Of a DNA stretch of 64,000 nucleotides, positions 62,915-64,000 are shown one piece after another (within the stretch, counting starts at the first letter, position 1; each line of letters opens with the position of its first letter). The notes under the pieces are model-generated. The model saw nothing but the letters and a program-made list of their open reading frames with translations. It ran no database searches and had not been told where the DNA came from. A program made the translations under genes and the position numbers. The stretch spans positions 124,001-188,000 of the forward strand of contig NZ_NCJH01000011.1 of the NCBI RefSeq assembly GCF_002278925.1, given 5' to 3'. The stretch comes from Polaromonas sp. 39-63-25. GTDB lineage: Bacteria > Pseudomonadota > Gammaproteobacteria > Burkholderiales > Burkholderiaceae_C.

Positions 62915-63436
62915 ATGAGTACATTCGAAACGACGCAAAATGCGAAAGCCTTTTCCGCGCCAGCAGTATTTCACATGGTTTGCGGAAAAATTGGCTCCGG
63001 AAAATCGACGTTGACCAGGCGCCTTGCGATGGAGCCGATGACGGTTCTCATTTGCGAAGATGATTGGCTCGCACGTCTGTATCCGAACGAGATTCATGCC
63101 ATCTTGGACTACGTTCGCTGTGCCGGTAGATTACGTGGGGCGATGGCCAGCCACATCGAAGCACTGCTCACCGCCGGAATTTCGGTCGTGCTCGATTTCC
63201 CATCAAATACCACCCGCACAAGAGCTTGGGCACGCGAGATCTTCGAGAAAGCGGGCTCGTCACATCTGCTGCACTATCTTGACGTCTCCGACGAAGTCTG
63301 TAGGGCCCGTTTACGTGCTCGCAATACATCAGGAGGGAACCCCTTTGAAACGAGTGATGAGGATTTCGACCAAATTACGAGTCATTTCGTCGCACCCGCC
63401 GCGGATGAGGGCTTTAACGTAGTCCGCTACGGCTGA
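62915..63436 (+). CDS. small P-loop kinase-like ATP-binding protein (AAA_33/zeta-like)
   Basis: A 173-aa protein preceded by CACTGGAGATCGCA. Walker A is VFHMVCGKIGSGKSTLTRRL (GKIGSGKST). CEDDWLARLYPNE, VVLDFPSNTTRTRAWAREI and LHYLDVSDEVCRARLRARNT correspond to the substrate-binding Asp, the Walker-B-like strand and the LID Arg residues of small nucleoside/zeta-type kinases. It could be a nucleotide or sugar kinase, or a solitary zeta-like toxin; no antitoxin is adjacent. Confidence 0.75.
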   Translation: MSTFETTQNAKAFSAPAVFHMVCGKIGSGKSTLTRRLAMEPMTVLICEDDWLARLYPNEIHAILDYVRCAGRLRGAMASHIEALLTAGISVVLDFPSNTTRTRAWAREIFEKAGSSHLLHYLDVSDEVCRARLRARNTSGGNPFETSDEDFDQITSHFVAPAADEGFNVVRYG

Positions 63437-63449
63437 ATGAGCTCTGCCT

Positions 63450-63590
63450 GAGGCCGTTCGGGTACCCGAAGGCAGGGCAAAGACCGGATCCAGAAGGAAG
63501 AACACCGCAAGACCAGCATCCGGGCCAAGGTGGAGCATCCGTTTCGCGTGATCAAGCGCCAGTTCGGCTTGACCAAGGTGCGGTTCAAAG
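63450..63590 (+). pseudogene. second IS5-family transposase remnant
   Basis: The plus strand encodes DRIQKEEHRKTSIRAKVEHP and FRVIKRQFGLTKVRFK, the IS5-type motif (KxxIRAKVEHPFRVIKRQFG). Sequence before and after is lost or out of frame. It differs from the remnant at 61850, so it comes from another IS5 subgroup. Confidence 0.7.
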
Positions 63591-63733
63591 TGACTCGACG
63601 GCGCACCGGGCCTGCTATTCAGGAGCAAATGCAGTTTTCTCCCAAAATGCATCGAACCCGTCCTACAAAATCGGCCGAAAGCGGGACCATACGATGTCCA
63701 CAATTCCATCGAGATAATGAGGAATCGGGGAAC

Positions 63734-64000
63734 ATGCATCAAAGCCGGCTAGCAACAATCGTCATCGACTGTCAGACCGAAAATCTGGAGGCAGCCGCTG
63801 CATTTTGGTCAAAAGCATTGGGAGGGGTAGCTGAGCAACTCCCTGACCCCGAAAACTCGAACTATCGCCAACTGGCCACGCCGCCAGGAGAAGTAACCGT
63901 GTTGGTTCAGTCAGTCTCCCATTCCAGCCGAGTGCATATTGATATCGAAACAAACGATATTGAGGCGGAGGTCGTGCGTCTTGAGAGCCTGGGCGCGCGA
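63734..64000 (+). CDS. VOC/glyoxalase-like family protein (cut by right edge)
   Basis: ATG 63734 opens MHQSRLATIVIDCQTENLEA, then AAAFWSKALGGVAEQLPDPE, RVHIDIETNDIEAEVVRLES. It has the betaalphabetabetabeta pattern and metal-site-type His of the vicinal-oxygen-chelate fold (Glyoxalase_6-like). 89 codons are visible. Function cannot be narrowed further. Confidence 0.75.
   Translation, partial: MHQSRLATIVIDCQTENLEAAAAFWSKALGGVAEQLPDPENSNYRQLATPPGEVTVLVQSVSHSSRVHIDIETNDIEAEVVRLESLGAR

Overview
The window reads as chromosome of a GC-rich betaproteobacterium, most likely a Comamonadaceae (Polaromonas/Rhodoferax/Curvibacter-like). The reasons are the block exbB-exbD-lpxK-trm112-kdsB-adk, xseA next to sodB, clpS-clpA, acetoacetyl-CoA reductase and a PHB-depolymerase-type esterase, and short dispersed intergenic repeats of a kind I associate with this family. 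No rRNA, tRNA or CRISPR array was found.

Region 1 (1-39 kb) is mostly housekeeping. It holds a 3-hydroxyacyl-CoA dehydrogenase (cut by the left edge), a FimV-like membrane protein, a D-2-hydroxyacid dehydrogenase, lexA with two tandem LexA-type boxes, an asparaginase, adk, kdsB, trm112, lpxK, exbD and exbB, xseA, sodB, a monomeric and a dimeric isocitrate dehydrogenase close together, clpS/clpA, sbcB, a GST, trhO, an esterase, a LysR-controlled ABC uptake operon ending in an alpha/beta hydrolase, an EVE protein, a TauE/SafE permease, a ketopantoate-reductase-like enzyme, a Crp/Fnr regulator and acetoacetyl-CoA reductase. Two Ala/Lys-rich secreted helical proteins and an FtsH-peptidase remnant also lie here. 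The pathways are envelope biogenesis (lpxK, kdsB), energy transduction (ExbBD), SOS and recombination (lexA, xseA, sbcB), TCA flux (two IDHs) and proteolysis (ClpAPS).

Region 2 (about 38.9-48.3 kb) is accessory. A TniA-TniB-TniQ transposition module with overlapping genes is preceded by a cluster of AAGTTG-type direct repeats, the presumed left-end transposase sites. It is followed by a staphylococcal-nuclease-fold remnant, an intact NACHT-type STAND NTPase (a bacterial NLR-like protein, probably anti-phage) and an XRE-type regulator. Two related hairpins flank the NACHT gene. I could not find the right transposon end.

Region 3 (48.3-61.7 kb) is one minus-strand run. In transcription order it holds a TetR regulator, an HlyD-type adaptor, an FtsX-type permease, an ABC ATPase, a TetR-type ligand domain lacking its HTH, a small membrane protein, a truncated amidotransferase leader, a beta-CASP metallo-hydrolase, a LOG-family protein, a patatin lipoprotein, a class II cytochrome c, a glucoamylase-family (GH144-like) protein, an LpxR-type lipid A deacylase and a NodT/OprM outer-membrane factor. 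It looks like an acquired efflux and envelope-modification island.

Region 4 (61.8-64 kb) is insertion-sequence debris (two IS5-type fragments and one IS110-type fragment) around a small P-loop kinase-like gene, with a VOC-family gene cut by the right edge.
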